Assembly (NCBI GenBank): GCA_002307905.1
Contig: DBUL01000189.1
Location: forward strand, 23,553 to 40,610
Source: Rhizobiaceae bacterium UBA1291
Lineage (GTDB): Bacteria; Pseudomonadota; Alphaproteobacteria; Rhizobiales; Rhizobiaceae
DNA: 17,058 bases
Reading direction: 5' to 3'
A program made the translations under genes and the position numbers. Positions 1 to 8,002 of this stretch are shown here, piece by piece. Position 1 is the first letter of the stretch. Every line of letters starts with the position of its first letter. The notes below the pieces were generated by a model that was not told the origin of the DNA, searched no databases, and saw only the letters and a list, made by a program, of their open reading frames with translations.

Positions 1-27
1 GGACTCTTTGACGACACGAACAGCCGT

Positions 28-52
28 CCAGTCCGGCGTCATTACAGACTGG
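28..52. repeat. Short inverted repeat upstream of the large integrase gene
   Basis: CCAGTC (28-33) and GACTGG (47-52) are perfect inverted arms 13 bases apart, about 60 bases before the integrase start. The spacing could suit a regulator site or part of a phage-type attachment site, since serine integrase genes usually lie next to their attachment site. Six-base arms also occur by chance, and no comM sequence is found to the left, so this is only a candidate. Confidence 0.2.
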
Positions 53-110
53 CGGATCCGGTGCTGAGGCCATCGTCTACAGCGCGGGAGACTTTGGGTG
101 GGAGCAACAA

Positions 111-1757
111 TTGAAGGCCAAGGCCTATTCTTACATCCGTATGTCCACGGATCTTCAACTGAGGGGCGACAGTCTTAGGCGTCAGCGGGAGGCTTCTCAG
201 AAATACGCCGAAGACAACAATCTTGAGTTGGTCGAGGAGATGTCCCTGGAGGATATCGGAGTGTCTGCCTTCCAAGGAAGGAACATCTCGCAAGGCGCGC
301 TGGGCAGATTTTTGTCCAAAGCACAGGCGGGTGAGATCGAACCCGGATCGTTCTTAATTGTTGAATCCTTGGACCGCCTGACGAGACAAAGTCCGCGAGA
401 CGCTACGAGTGCATTCCTGCAGATTCTGCAGGCAGGTATCAACATCGTCACGTTGATGGATGGTCACCTATACGAGGCAGGGAAGGGTGATTTTGCGGAA
501 CTGATATACTCGGTCGTAGTGATGAGTCGCGCCCATGACGAGTCGCAGACGAAAAGCCTACGCGTGTCCGCTGCGTGGTCGAATAAGCGACGGAACGCGA
601 GATCCAAGATACTAACTGCGATGGTGCCATCTTGGCTGTCGCTCTCTCCGGACAGATCCGGCTTTCTTGTAGACCCCGACCGCGCATCTGTGGTGCGGCG
701 CATTTTCGAAGAGGCAGACCAAGGAAAAGGATCGTTCCAGATCGCGCGGCTCTTGAACCAGACGGCTGTGCCAGGTTTCACAGCCGGCAAGAGTTGGCAC
801 GAGTCTTATGTGACGAGGATCTTGACGAACCGGGCCGTCATCGGGGAGTTCCAGCCACATCGCTATGTCAATGGCAAGAGGGTTCCAGATGGGGATCCTG
901 TGCCGGACTATTTCCCGGTGGTTATCTCCAGGGAACAATTCGAGAGAGTGCAAGTCGGTAGACGCGTTCGGAAAAACCGAGGCTCGGGACGGAAGGGTAC
1001 AGCGAACACCAACTTGTTCTCCCAGGTCGCGAAATGCGGCTATTGCGAAGGAAGCATATACCTGATCGACAAAGGAGCGAAGCCTAAAGGGGGATTGTAT
1101 TTGCGATGCGACAATTCCCGACGCGGTACGAAATGCCAATCGTCAAGTTGGCCGTTGGCCCACTTTGAAAAGGCGTTCTTGACTTTCGTGAAGGAGCTGG
1201 ACGTTCAGGCGATCATCGATGAACCTGCCCGCCTAGAAAATGCAAGAACCGCTAAAGCCCGCATCTCCATTCTTGAAGACGAGCTTCGCGGGCAGGAGTT
1301 GCTGCGGACGAGAGCTTTCGAGCTGCTGGCTCTTGAGGGTACCGATTTGGCCTTTGTTCATGACAGATTGGCCTCTCATGCTGAGAAGATCGCCTCCATC
1401 AAGAATGAAGTAGCGAAGCTGAAGCGTGAGATCGCAGTTCCCGTGGAGCGCAAAACGGTTGCGACGGAAGACATGTTGCAGCTTATTTCGAATGTCATTC
1501 CATCCGATCAAAAGATGAACGATGCAAGGGTCCGTATCGCTGACTGGATTCGAACAAATGTTCGGGAGCTGCTACTATTCAGCGATGGTATCGATGAGAA
1601 ACAAGATCAGCGCTTGCAGGACAAGCGCCGGCAATTTTCGGTTTTATTCGAGTCCGGATTGTTTCGATTAGTTGAGTGCATTGGACCCGATCCCGCGAAC
1701 TTCAATTTCTCAATTCTTGCTGATGGAGAGGAGTGGACGGAAGAAACGATGGCGTAA
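111..1757 (+). CDS. Large serine recombinase (site-specific integrase)
   Basis: This 548-residue protein has the layout of the large serine integrases that insert phages and islands at one specific site. The N-terminal resolvase domain (about residues 4-150) holds Y-I-R-M-S, with S12 as expected nucleophile, and the typical L-D-R-L-T-R segment. A recombinase DNA-binding domain follows (about 170-280). A zinc ribbon is visible as C309-x2-C312 and C333-x8-C342, and a charged coiled-coil stretch (about 375-430) matches the region that controls integration versus excision in this family. The start is TTG at 111, preceded by GGGAG at a suitable distance; the same frame is open back to a stop at 9-11 but offers no other start codon. 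It is transcribed into the island. It is the best candidate for the enzyme that integrated the island into comM, but the attachment site on its own side lies outside the window. Confidence 0.93.
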   Translation: MKAKAYSYIRMSTDLQLRGDSLRRQREASQKYAEDNNLELVEEMSLEDIGVSAFQGRNISQGALGRFLSKAQAGEIEPGSFLIVESLDRLTRQSPRDATSAFLQILQAGINIVTLMDGHLYEAGKGDFAELIYSVVVMSRAHDESQTKSLRVSAAWSNKRRNARSKILTAMVPSWLSLSPDRSGFLVDPDRASVVRRIFEEADQGKGSFQIARLLNQTAVPGFTAGKSWHESYVTRILTNRAVIGEFQPHRYVNGKRVPDGDPVPDYFPVVISREQFERVQVGRRVRKNRGSGRKGTANTNLFSQVAKCGYCEGSIYLIDKGAKPKGGLYLRCDNSRRGTKCQSSSWPLAHFEKAFLTFVKELDVQAIIDEPARLENARTAKARISILEDELRGQELLRTRAFELLALEGTDLAFVHDRLASHAEKIASIKNEVAKLKREIAVPVERKTVATEDMLQLISNVIPSDQKMNDARVRIADWIRTNVRELLLFSDGIDEKQDQRLQDKRRQFSVLFESGLFRLVECIGPDPANFNFSILADGEEWTEETMA

Positions 1758-1820
1758 AATGTATGCAATGGAGAAATAGTACTGAAAAAACATATGCTTA
1801 AATGATATTTGGCGTGGCGG

Positions 1821-1845
1821 CGGTGTATAGTTGCACCGTTTTTTT
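1821..1845 (+). terminator. Intrinsic terminator after the integrase gene
   Basis: CGGTGTA (1821-1827) pairs with TTGCACCG sequence at 1832-1838 (five Watson-Crick pairs, one G-T, one A-T) around a four-base loop, followed directly by seven T at 1839-1845. This is a classic Rho-independent terminator, placed 63 bases after the integrase stop codon. It should separate the integrase transcript from the downstream restriction-modification gene. Confidence 0.7.
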
Positions 1846-2061
1846 ATTCGTGAGAATCTCGTGTCAGTCTTTCCCATTCTGTCTAACTCCCAACCCGGAT
1901 GGTGCCCTCCGAAACGCTAGGGGGGATTACCTAAGCATCTTGGCCTCATCAGATCCGGATCCCGAAACAATCGCGAAGGTAGTGACATTCCTGCAAAATC
2001 GCGCGACATAGTTCCCTTATACGAACCATGGTTCGCCAATTCATTCATAGGGCAGGTTTTT
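1846..2061. other. Intergenic leader before the restriction-modification gene; no confident gene
   Basis: Apart from the terminator just before it, the 307-base gap between the integrase and the next gene holds no gene I can support. An open frame ends at 2,011, and its last 40 codons look protein-like (D-Y-L-S-I-L-A-S-S-D-P-D-P-E-T). Its only start codon (1,802) lies before the terminator hairpin and has no good ribosome binding site. The promoter of the 2,065 gene must lie here, but no clear -35/-10 pair stands out. Confidence 0.4.
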
Positions 2062-2064
2062 GTG

Positions 2065-5000
2065 ATGTCCGATTCCGTCGAAGCCTTTATCACTCGCTGG
2101 AAACCGTCCAGCGGTAGTGAAATGGCGAACTTCCAAAGCTTTGCAAATGAACTGACTGATTTACTCGGTGTGGACCGACCAAAGCCCGCGACCAGCGAGG
2201 GCGAAAACAATGATTACCGCTTTGAGCGACCTGTCACTTTTACCCATACCGGACAGAAAAGCCGTGGCCGAATCGATCTCTACAAATGCGGCTGTTTTGT
2301 TCTGGAGGCAAAGCAGGGTGGCGACCGGGTCAAGCCCGAGGATCGGGATCAGCTTGCGCTTCTGACGCAATACGATGCGCCTAAAATGCGCCTAGGCCAC
2401 GGCCCGCGCGGTACGGTTAAGTGGGACGACACCATGCTGAAGGCGCGGAATCAGGCGGATGGATATGCCCGCGCCGTATCCAAGGAAGATGGCTGGCCGC
2501 CTTTTCTGATGATTGTCGATGTCGGCCATGTAATCGAGCTTTACGCCGATTTCTCACGTGCGGGACAAGGATACACCCAGTTTCCGGATGGAAACCGTTA
2601 TCGCATCAAGCTGGAGGATCTGCGCCAAGAAGAGACTCGAATTCTTCTACGCACTATCTGGACTACCCCCCAATCACTGGATCCTTCTCTTGTCGCGGCA
2701 AAGGTCACTCGGGAAATTGCCGCTCATCTGGCTGAACTCGGCAAGAGTTTCGAAGGTCAGGGTCATGACAGCGAGACCGTCGCCCGCTTCCTGATGCGGT
2801 GTCTGTTCTCGATGTTTGCTGAAGACGTCGAACTAATCCCGAAGGACAGCTTCACCAAAAAGCTGAAGGAACTGCGCGACCATCCCGAACATGCAGCACC
2901 AACGCTGAAGGCGCTGTGGGAAACAATGAACACCGGTGGTTTTTCCACTGTCTTGACCACAGACCTGAAGAAATTCAATGGCGGCCTGTTCAGGGATGCT
3001 GACGCCCTTCCGCTCAACAGTCTTCAGCTTGGCCTGTTGATTGAAGCTGCTGTTGCGGATTGGAAACTGGTGGAACCCGCAATTTTTGGCACATTGCTAG
3101 AACGAGCGCTGGACAAGCGACAACGGCACAAGCTGGGTGCGCATTACACACCCCGAGCTTATGTCGAGCGGCTGGTCACACCGACAATCATGGAGCCCTT
3201 ACGCGCCGACTGGAAGGACGTTCAAACTGCTGTGCAACGGTTGATGTCTGATGGCAAAGAAGACGAAGCCCGTGCGGCAGTACATCGTTTCCACCGCACG
3301 TTATGCGAAACCAAGGTGTTGGACCCGGCCTGTGGCTCGGGCAACTTCCTTTATGTTGCGCTGGAAATGATGAAGCGCTTGGAAGGCGAGGTCACAGCAC
3401 TTCTTAGGGAACTGGGCGAGGATCAAACTACCCTCGGTCTATCGGGGCATACGGTCGATCCGCACCAGTTTCTCGGAATTGAGTTGAACCCCTGGGCGGC
3501 GGCTGTGGCCGAACTTGTGCTGTGGATCGGCTACCTGCAATGGCATTTCCGCACCCATGGTACAGCAGCCCCAAGCGAGCCAGTCTTGCGCGACTTCAGG
3601 AACATACGCAACGCTGACGCCATTTTGGAATGGGAAAGCCGCACCCCGCGCATGGATGATACGGGCACACCCGTCACCCGCTGGGACGGGATGACAACTA
3701 TCCTACACAACGTTACCGGGGAGGAAGTGCCGGATCTCACGGCGCGCGAACAGGTCTATGACTATGCTAAGCCCCGCGCCACCAAATGGCCCGAGGCTGA
3801 ATTCATCGTCGGCAACCCGCCCTTTATTGGAGTAAGAAAAATAAAATCAGCTCTCACGACTGAGTATGTCGAAGCGCTGCGATTAGCGTACAAAAACGTA
3901 CCGAGCACCGTAGATTTTGTGATGTATTGGTGGGCCAAAGCGGCAGAGCTTGTAAAAAGCAAGAAGGTGCGACGGTTCGGTCTGATTACAACTAATAGCA
4001 TTACACAAGACTATTCTCGAAAACTTATAGAAAGCTACCTTTCGGGCGAGAAACCCAAAATCAGTCTCGTATTTGCAACAACGAACCATCCTTGGGTTGA
4101 TGCGTCTGATGGAGCTGCGGTTCGAATCGCGATGACAGTAGCTTCAAATAGAAAGGCTAAGAATCCCCGAATTCTAGAAGCGTCGGGAACACCCAATGAG
4201 CGTACGGTCTTTGTTGATCGTATCAATAGTCGTTTGTCAGATGTGCCTGATTTTAGCGATCTGAAGCCGCTGCGATCAAATTTTCGAATGTGCTTTCAAG
4301 GCGTTGTTCCAGCTGGAGATGGTTTCAAACTCTCAGAACCAGATGCCCGCGCGGTCATGCCCAGATTGAACGAAGTAGAAAAAGAGAAGATCAGGCGCTA
4401 CTATATCGGAAAGGATATTATTGATAGACCTCGTTTTTATTCGATAATTGATCTATTTGGCATTGAGTACAAACAACTAAAGACGCAATTCCCTACTCTT
4501 TTTGCTTACCTGCTTGATCGAGTAAAACCAATCCGCGATGAAAACACTAGATCTCAATACAAGAAACTATGGTGGATATTTGCAGAACCCCGGCCAGCGT
4601 TAAGAAGGGCATTGGAAGGCCTCAACAGATACATTGGCACAACATACACTGCAAAACACAGAGTTTTTCAATTTTGCGATGCCGACATTGTTCCTGACGC
4701 TATGGTGTATTGTATCTCTTCTGATCGCCCTGAGCTCTTATCCTGCTTGTCTTCACGTACGCATTTGGTGTGGTGCAAGGGATGTACTGGAACGCTTGAA
4801 GATCGTCCGCGCTACAATAGCGCTAATACGTTCTCGCCTTTCCCATTCCCCGACCTTTCCGAGCCCCAGAAATCCAATCTTCAGGCGCTCGGCGAGGAGC
4901 TAGACGCCCATCGGAAGCAACAACAGCAGGCATATCCGAAGCTGACGCTGACCCAGATGTACAACGTACTGGAAATGCTGCGGGCAGGCGAAAAGATCGA

Positions 5001-5481
5001 AGGTAAGGACAAACGCATCTACGATCAGGGCCTAATCGGCGCCCTGAAGGATATCCACGACCGGATCGACACCGCAGTTGCGGAGGCTTATGGCTGGCCC
5101 ACAGATCTCGCAGACGAGGAGATCCTGCTAAGGCTGTTCGATCTTAATAAGGTGCGGGCAGAGGAAGAGGCGGCGGGTCAAGTCCGCTGGCTGCGTCCGG
5201 ACTATCAGAACCCGCAAGGCAAGCAGGCCGAAGCCACGGGCAAGCAGAACGAGTTGGACGTTGGTGCTGCGATCAAAGTCGAAAAAGAGCCCTGGCCCAA
5301 GGCACTGCCGGAGCAGATCGCTGCCGTGCGCGAAGTCCTGGAAGAGATGGGCGAGGCGACACCGGAACAGATCGCCCGCCGCTTCCAGCGCGCCCGCACA
5401 GCAAGCGTTCAGCCATTGCTGGACAGCCTCGCAGCGCTTGGGCAGGCACAGTTAATTGAAGGCGGGAAATATGCGGCATGA
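2065..5481 (+). CDS. MmeI-like type IIL/IIG restriction-modification enzyme (nuclease, DNA methyltransferase and specificity in one chain)
   Basis: This 1,138-residue protein combines the parts of MmeI-family enzymes, which cut and methylate DNA with one polypeptide. The N-terminal nuclease motif reads D71-x9-E81-A-K83, the same spacing as the D-x9-E-x-K of MmeI. A helical connector follows. The adenine methyltransferase core has the SAM-binding motif D-P-A-C-G-S-G-N-F from residue 420 and the catalytic N-P-P-F from residue 584. The target-recognition region follows (about 590-930), then a helical C-terminal part ending in a winged-helix-like segment. ATG at 2,065 is chosen over the adjacent GTG at 2,062; AGGGCAGG lies at 2,049-2,056. 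The protein is longer than MmeI (919 residues). No separate specificity, helicase or accessory defence gene lies next to it, so it probably works alone. It is likely phage or plasmid defence cargo; the recognition sequence cannot be read from the sequence. The recognition segment is AT-richer than its flanks (see findings). Confidence 0.88.
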   Translation: MSDSVEAFITRWKPSSGSEMANFQSFANELTDLLGVDRPKPATSEGENNDYRFERPVTFTHTGQKSRGRIDLYKCGCFVLEAKQGGDRVKPEDRDQLALLTQYDAPKMRLGHGPRGTVKWDDTMLKARNQADGYARAVSKEDGWPPFLMIVDVGHVIELYADFSRAGQGYTQFPDGNRYRIKLEDLRQEETRILLRTIWTTPQSLDPSLVAAKVTREIAAHLAELGKSFEGQGHDSETVARFLMRCLFSMFAEDVELIPKDSFTKKLKELRDHPEHAAPTLKALWETMNTGGFSTVLTTDLKKFNGGLFRDADALPLNSLQLGLLIEAAVADWKLVEPAIFGTLLERALDKRQRHKLGAHYTPRAYVERLVTPTIMEPLRADWKDVQTAVQRLMSDGKEDEARAAVHRFHRTLCETKVLDPACGSGNFLYVALEMMKRLEGEVTALLRELGEDQTTLGLSGHTVDPHQFLGIELNPWAAAVAELVLWIGYLQWHFRTHGTAAPSEPVLRDFRNIRNADAILEWESRTPRMDDTGTPVTRWDGMTTILHNVTGEEVPDLTAREQVYDYAKPRATKWPEAEFIVGNPPFIGVRKIKSALTTEYVEALRLAYKNVPSTVDFVMYWWAKAAELVKSKKVRRFGLITTNSITQDYSRKLIESYLSGEKPKISLVFATTNHPWVDASDGAAVRIAMTVASNRKAKNPRILEASGTPNERTVFVDRINSRLSDVPDFSDLKPLRSNFRMCFQGVVPAGDGFKLSEPDARAVMPRLNEVEKEKIRRYYIGKDIIDRPRFYSIIDLFGIEYKQLKTQFPTLFAYLLDRVKPIRDENTRSQYKKLWWIFAEPRPALRRALEGLNRYIGTTYTAKHRVFQFCDADIVPDAMVYCISSDRPELLSCLSSRTHLVWCKGCTGTLEDRPRYNSANTFSPFPFPDLSEPQKSNLQALGEELDAHRKQQQQAYPKLTLTQMYNVLEMLRAGEKIEGKDKRIYDQGLIGALKDIHDRIDTAVAEAYGWPTDLADEEILLRLFDLNKVRAEEEAAGQVRWLRPDYQNPQGKQAEATGKQNELDVGAAIKVEKEPWPKALPEQIAAVREVLEEMGEATPEQIARRFQRARTASVQPLLDSLAALGQAQLIEGGKYAA

Positions 5482-5519
5482 GCACGCTAACGGGGACTGC
5501 CGGGGCTGGAAATGGGAGA

Positions 5520-5952
5520 ATGAAAAAGGCGCTCGTGCATCTAGTCCTGTTCATGTTAGTTGCTCTAATGCCCGAGCACGCGAAAGCTCAGAGCTCACTT
5601 GCCCGATTGGCAAGCAAGCCTCCTGCCTTGATTGCAGCGATAAGGTTTGTTCGAGCTTCTCGAAATTGTTGGACAAGATTCTGTGTGCTTCGATTCGTAT
5701 CAATGCGATTACAACGGCTTCACATGTAAATCGAACGTCCTGGATCTTGCAAAGAAGCATGACGCGCTTGTTGTTGCATGCAACCGGTTGATCTTAACGA
5801 GCAGGGCGCTTTCGGTCGACTACGACGACCTTCTGGATAATAGCCGCACGCTGTCGAATGAATATGACAGTCAGCAGTTCAGAGCGAATGAGTTGCACAG
5901 CTGCATTCGGCGCGCGGACACGTTGGATGAAGCTCAGGATTGTCGTCTCTAA
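5520..5952 (+). pseudogene. Small secreted Cys-rich protein gene, broken by two frameshifts
   Basis: ATG at 5,520, just after GGGAG, opens a clear signal peptide (M-K-K-A-L-V-H-L-V-L-F-M-L-V-A-L) with likely cleavage after A-K-A. Its frame soon turns into non-protein-like sequence. A Cys-rich segment (T-C-P-I-G-K-Q-A-S-C-L-D-C-S-D-K-V-C-S-S) continues in a second frame from about 5,590, and a third frame carries Q-D-S-V-C-F-D-S-Y-Q-C-D-Y-N-G-F-T-C-K-S from about 5,670 to the stop at 5,952. Reading the three pieces in series gives one secreted protein of about 140 residues with regularly spaced cysteines and a helical tail. Each change of frame fits a one-base deletion. The alternatives are sequencing errors or three unrelated short frames. 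It begins 38 bases after the restriction-modification gene, on the same strand. Function unknown. Confidence 0.55.
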
Positions 5953-6087
5953 GGCGAACTGGAGTAGTCCGCTGGAATAGTGCGTCTGTTGGTAGTTTTG
6001 TTGGTATACCTTAATCTGTGGAAAGTATTTGTGTTTTATTTCAATACATTATGCCAGCTATGCGATGCCTCTCCTGATCCATCAAGA

Positions 6088-6125
6088 CGCTTCTTCAGGC
6101 GCTGAGCGAAACCGGTTTTAAAGCG
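6088..6125. repeat. Palindromic intergenic element
   Basis: The gap between the broken secreted-protein gene and the gene at 6,130 holds nested symmetry: CGCTT (6,088-6,092) and AAGCG (6,121-6,125) as outer arms, a small CGCT-G-AGCG hairpin (6,100-6,108), and the perfect 10-base palindrome AAACCGGTTT (6,109-6,118). The layout resembles small mosaic intergenic repeats of rhizobia. It lies just beyond the stop codon of the minus-strand gene, so it may serve that gene's 3' end. The repeat interpretation is inference. Confidence 0.35.
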
Positions 6126-6129
6126 GTGA

Positions 6130-6783
6130 TCAGAATTTTGACGCGTCTTCATTCATTGTTTCGAGCTCAGAATTATCGAACTCCTCTTTGCATTTTTTGA
6201 AGTTGCTGAACTTGAACTGAAGGGACAGATAGGGATTTCCGTTACTCACTACTTCTCCGGTTGTGAAACTTTGTGAAAACCACTCACCCGATACTGCATC
6301 GACTTGTAGGAGTATCTCCTCGAGCCCTATCCCTCCATCCTTGGACGGAATTGAGCTCCAAGTAGCTTCATAATAACGTTCACCTTTAGCCAACTGCGCC
6401 AGCCATTTGTCTCCTGGGTCAAAGAAAGAGAAGGTCTCGCTAAATTCACTTTCTCCATATCGACTGTCCAGTTGAGCCTTGATCTTTTCGAAAAATTCTC
6501 TGATGCGCCCGCCCGTCTTATCTCTCGTAACTGGACTATCGTACTGGCTGCTCTCGGCACGTATGAGGCACACGCCAGACGAGATTGTCGACTGCACCAA
6601 TATATTTACTCCGAAATCCGGATGCGGGTCGGGTGCTTTGATCCATTGACCGAAATCATTGTCGCTTCCTCCATAGGTGGAGACCGGTAGCCCCGCTTCA
6701 ACTCCAAACGGCTTAAATTCTGATGCTGCGTCCGTTGTTGATGAGGCTAGAGCCAAGAAGACGCCGACAACGATGCTTTTCAT
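6130..6783 (-). CDS. Secreted protein of unknown function
   Basis: I do not recognise the family of this 217-residue protein. The start is ATG at 6,783, preceded by AGGTGA at good spacing; the longer frame to 6,828 adds residues in front of an evident signal peptide. That peptide (M-K-S-I-V-V-G-V-F-L-A-L-A-S-S) is followed by A-A-S, so export to the periplasm or beyond is expected. The mature part starts E-F-K-P-F-G-V-E-A-G-L-P-V-S, has two cysteines (one in G-V-C-L-I-R, one near the C terminus in F-K-K-C-K-E), and alternates short beta-like stretches with polar loops. It faces the broken secreted-protein gene tail to tail and sits inside the island beside insertion-sequence debris. No membrane anchor or catalytic motif is seen. 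Confidence 0.7.
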   Translation of the reverse strand: MKSIVVGVFLALASSTTDAASEFKPFGVEAGLPVSTYGGSDNDFGQWIKAPDPHPDFGVNILVQSTISSGVCLIRAESSQYDSPVTRDKTGGRIREFFEKIKAQLDSRYGESEFSETFSFFDPGDKWLAQLAKGERYYEATWSSIPSKDGGIGLEEILLQVDAVSGEWFSQSFTTGEVVSNGNPYLSLQFKFSNFKKCKEEFDNSELETMNEDASKF

Positions 6784-6883
6784 TCGATCACCTGATGGAG
6801 CAACAGCAACAAAGTTGCAAAGTATCACCAGACTTCATTGCGTGGCTTAAAAAGTCAATTGCGAGTTCGATGGTGAACTGACG

Positions 6884-7197
6884 TTAGCGGGGCGTTGTGG
6901 AGAGAAAATACATAATCGCGTCAACCCCGAGCACGGAGCGATGTTCGCCGATGAAGGAAATCATCGCTTCAGTGGGCGGTCGAGCTCCGCCCCCGCAAAA
7001 TAGGCAGAAGCCTTCCGCAAAATCTCATTGGCCTGGAGAAGCTCGCGGTGGAGCGTATGCGCCGAGCAGCCGATCTTGGCAGCTATGGAAGATACTGCAG
7101 CCCACTGTGAGGGATGTTCGGCTTCGTGCTCCGTCACCATTCCAGTCGGCTTCGTGCCCGTAATTGTGCGTGATCCGTTCGAGTGTCCGACCATCAC
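6884..7197 (-). pseudogene. Decayed IS3-family transposase remnant (orfA and start of orfB)
   Basis: The minus-strand frame 7,197-6,961 carries recognisable IS3 orfA pieces: [13 protein letters not shown] followed by [12 protein letters not shown], then the C-terminal [13 protein letters not shown]. About 30 residues that normally separate these blocks are missing, which indicates an internal deletion. The first 20 residues do not look like orfA. The orfA stop (TGA, 6,963-6,961) overlaps the ATG of a second frame (6,964-6,962) reading [15 protein letters not shown], the start of IS3 orfB (integrase-type transposase). This second frame ends at a stop at 6,884, so the catalytic D-D-E domain is absent. 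The element cannot move by itself. No terminal inverted repeats were identified. Confidence 0.72.
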
Positions 7198-7240
7198 AGT
7201 CTGTCCTGGCGGGATCGATCTTCAGCGGATGAGCTTACTC

Positions 7241-7960
7241 CTACTTTGGGACAAAATCTGCCGGTCCGCTGACGGCCTCCGATCCGTCATTTATCATGGG
7301 GGTGCCGCCTACTTGTTCCGCAGTGGCGTCGAAAGTCCAAAGGCGAGAGACAATATTCCGAATTGTCTGAGGGTAGAAGGAAGCGCCGGTCCGAGTGCGA
7401 TGCCCTTGCATGTTCAGGTAGCGGGCTATCGCCGACAGACTCATGCTCTGCCAATTTTCGGGAAAACACAGGACCACCTGGCCAGCGAAGGTGTCTGCTA
7501 GTGCGCGGTTCGCGTCGGCAAGCTTCTTGCCGTTGGCACCTAGAACCTGCCCTCGTTGCTTCGCCGCCTGCAGCGCAGAGCGTGTACGCTCACCAATCAG
7601 TCGACGCTCCTCTTGCGCTAATGCGGCGAAAATATGCAGCTGAAAGTCGGTCGCATTAGGCATCTCAGCGACGGCGAGCTTTATTCCACTTTCCATGACA
7701 GAGGCAATAAAGCTGACCCTTCGAGAAAAGCGGTCCAACTTGGCTATCAGCAGCGTAGCCTTTCTAGCTTTGGCGAGGCGGATTGCGCTTTGCAGTTGAA
7801 CCCTATTGTCGTTCTTCCCTGACAAAACATCCGTGAACTCTGCCAATACGCAATCATCCCGGCTTAGAAAAGCCGCGACAGTTGCTCGCTGCGAATCCAG
7901 TCCGAGCCCAGACTTTCCCTGGCGCTTCGTTGAAACACGATAATACACCACAAAGTCCAT
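7241..7960 (-). CDS. Small serine recombinase, resolvase/invertase type
   Basis: This 239-residue protein begins M-D-F-V-V-Y-Y-R-V-S-T, with S10 in the resolvase catalytic motif, followed by the A-K-L-D-R-F-S-R segment and a long helix rich in E-R-R-L-I-G-E-R-T-R. The last third includes M-S-L-S-A-I-A-R-Y-L-N and a second helix, a helix-turn-helix suited to binding a res-like site. It is larger than a classic Tn3 resolvase (about 185 residues) and lacks the zinc ribbon and coiled coil of large integrases. ATG at 7,960 is preceded by ACGGAG. Its start faces a small ORF across a perfect inverted repeat (7,965-8,002), the usual position for a res site or operator. Probable roles are multimer or cointegrate resolution, or inversion. 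It could belong to the same element as the HUH protein at 8,326. Confidence 0.88.
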   Translation of the reverse strand: MDFVVYYRVSTKRQGKSGLGLDSQRATVAAFLSRDDCVLAEFTDVLSGKNDNRVQLQSAIRLAKARKATLLIAKLDRFSRRVSFIASVMESGIKLAVAEMPNATDFQLHIFAALAQEERRLIGERTRSALQAAKQRGQVLGANGKKLADANRALADTFAGQVVLCFPENWQSMSLSAIARYLNMQGHRTRTGASFYPQTIRNIVSRLWTFDATAEQVGGTPMINDGSEAVSGPADFVPK

Positions 7961-7964
7961 GGCG

Positions 7965-8002
7965 CTCCGTAAAATACAATCCTTGGTTTATGTTTTACGG
8001 AG
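7965..8002. promoter_or_regulatory. Perfect 10-bp inverted repeat: candidate res site or operator of the small recombinase
   Basis: CTCCGTAAAA (7,965-7,974) and TTTTACGGAG (7,993-8,002) are perfect inverted arms 18 bases apart. They occupy the intergenic space between the recombinase start (7,960, minus strand) and the small plus-strand ORF. The left arm, read on the minus strand, also contributes the recombinase ribosome binding site. TACAAT at 7,975-7,980 in the spacer could be a plus-strand -10 box. The total span of 38 bases is close to resolvase accessory sites (site II of Tn3 spans 34). Whether it is a recombination site, an operator or both cannot be settled from sequence. Confidence 0.55.

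Noticed and set aside
71..77. CATCGTC, also found at the comM junction (11,981-11,987), as a possible shared attachment core
   Set aside because: Seven bases match by chance easily, and the bases left of position 71 are not comM, so this cannot be the left junction.
1802..2011. Open frame of 69 codons between integrase and restriction gene
   Set aside because: Its only start precedes the intrinsic terminator, there is no ribosome binding site, and the first half is not protein-like. The C-terminal 40 codons look somewhat protein-like, so a decayed fragment is possible.
2065..5481. Methyltransferase of a DISARM or BREX system
   Set aside because: No drmA, drmB, drmC, pglZ or brxC-like neighbours; the N-terminal D-x9-E-x-K nuclease motif points to a self-contained MmeI-like enzyme.
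5456..5791. 111-codon frame overlapping the end of the restriction gene as a separate protein
   Set aside because: Only its middle part looks protein-like, and that part fits as the central segment of the frameshifted secreted-protein gene.
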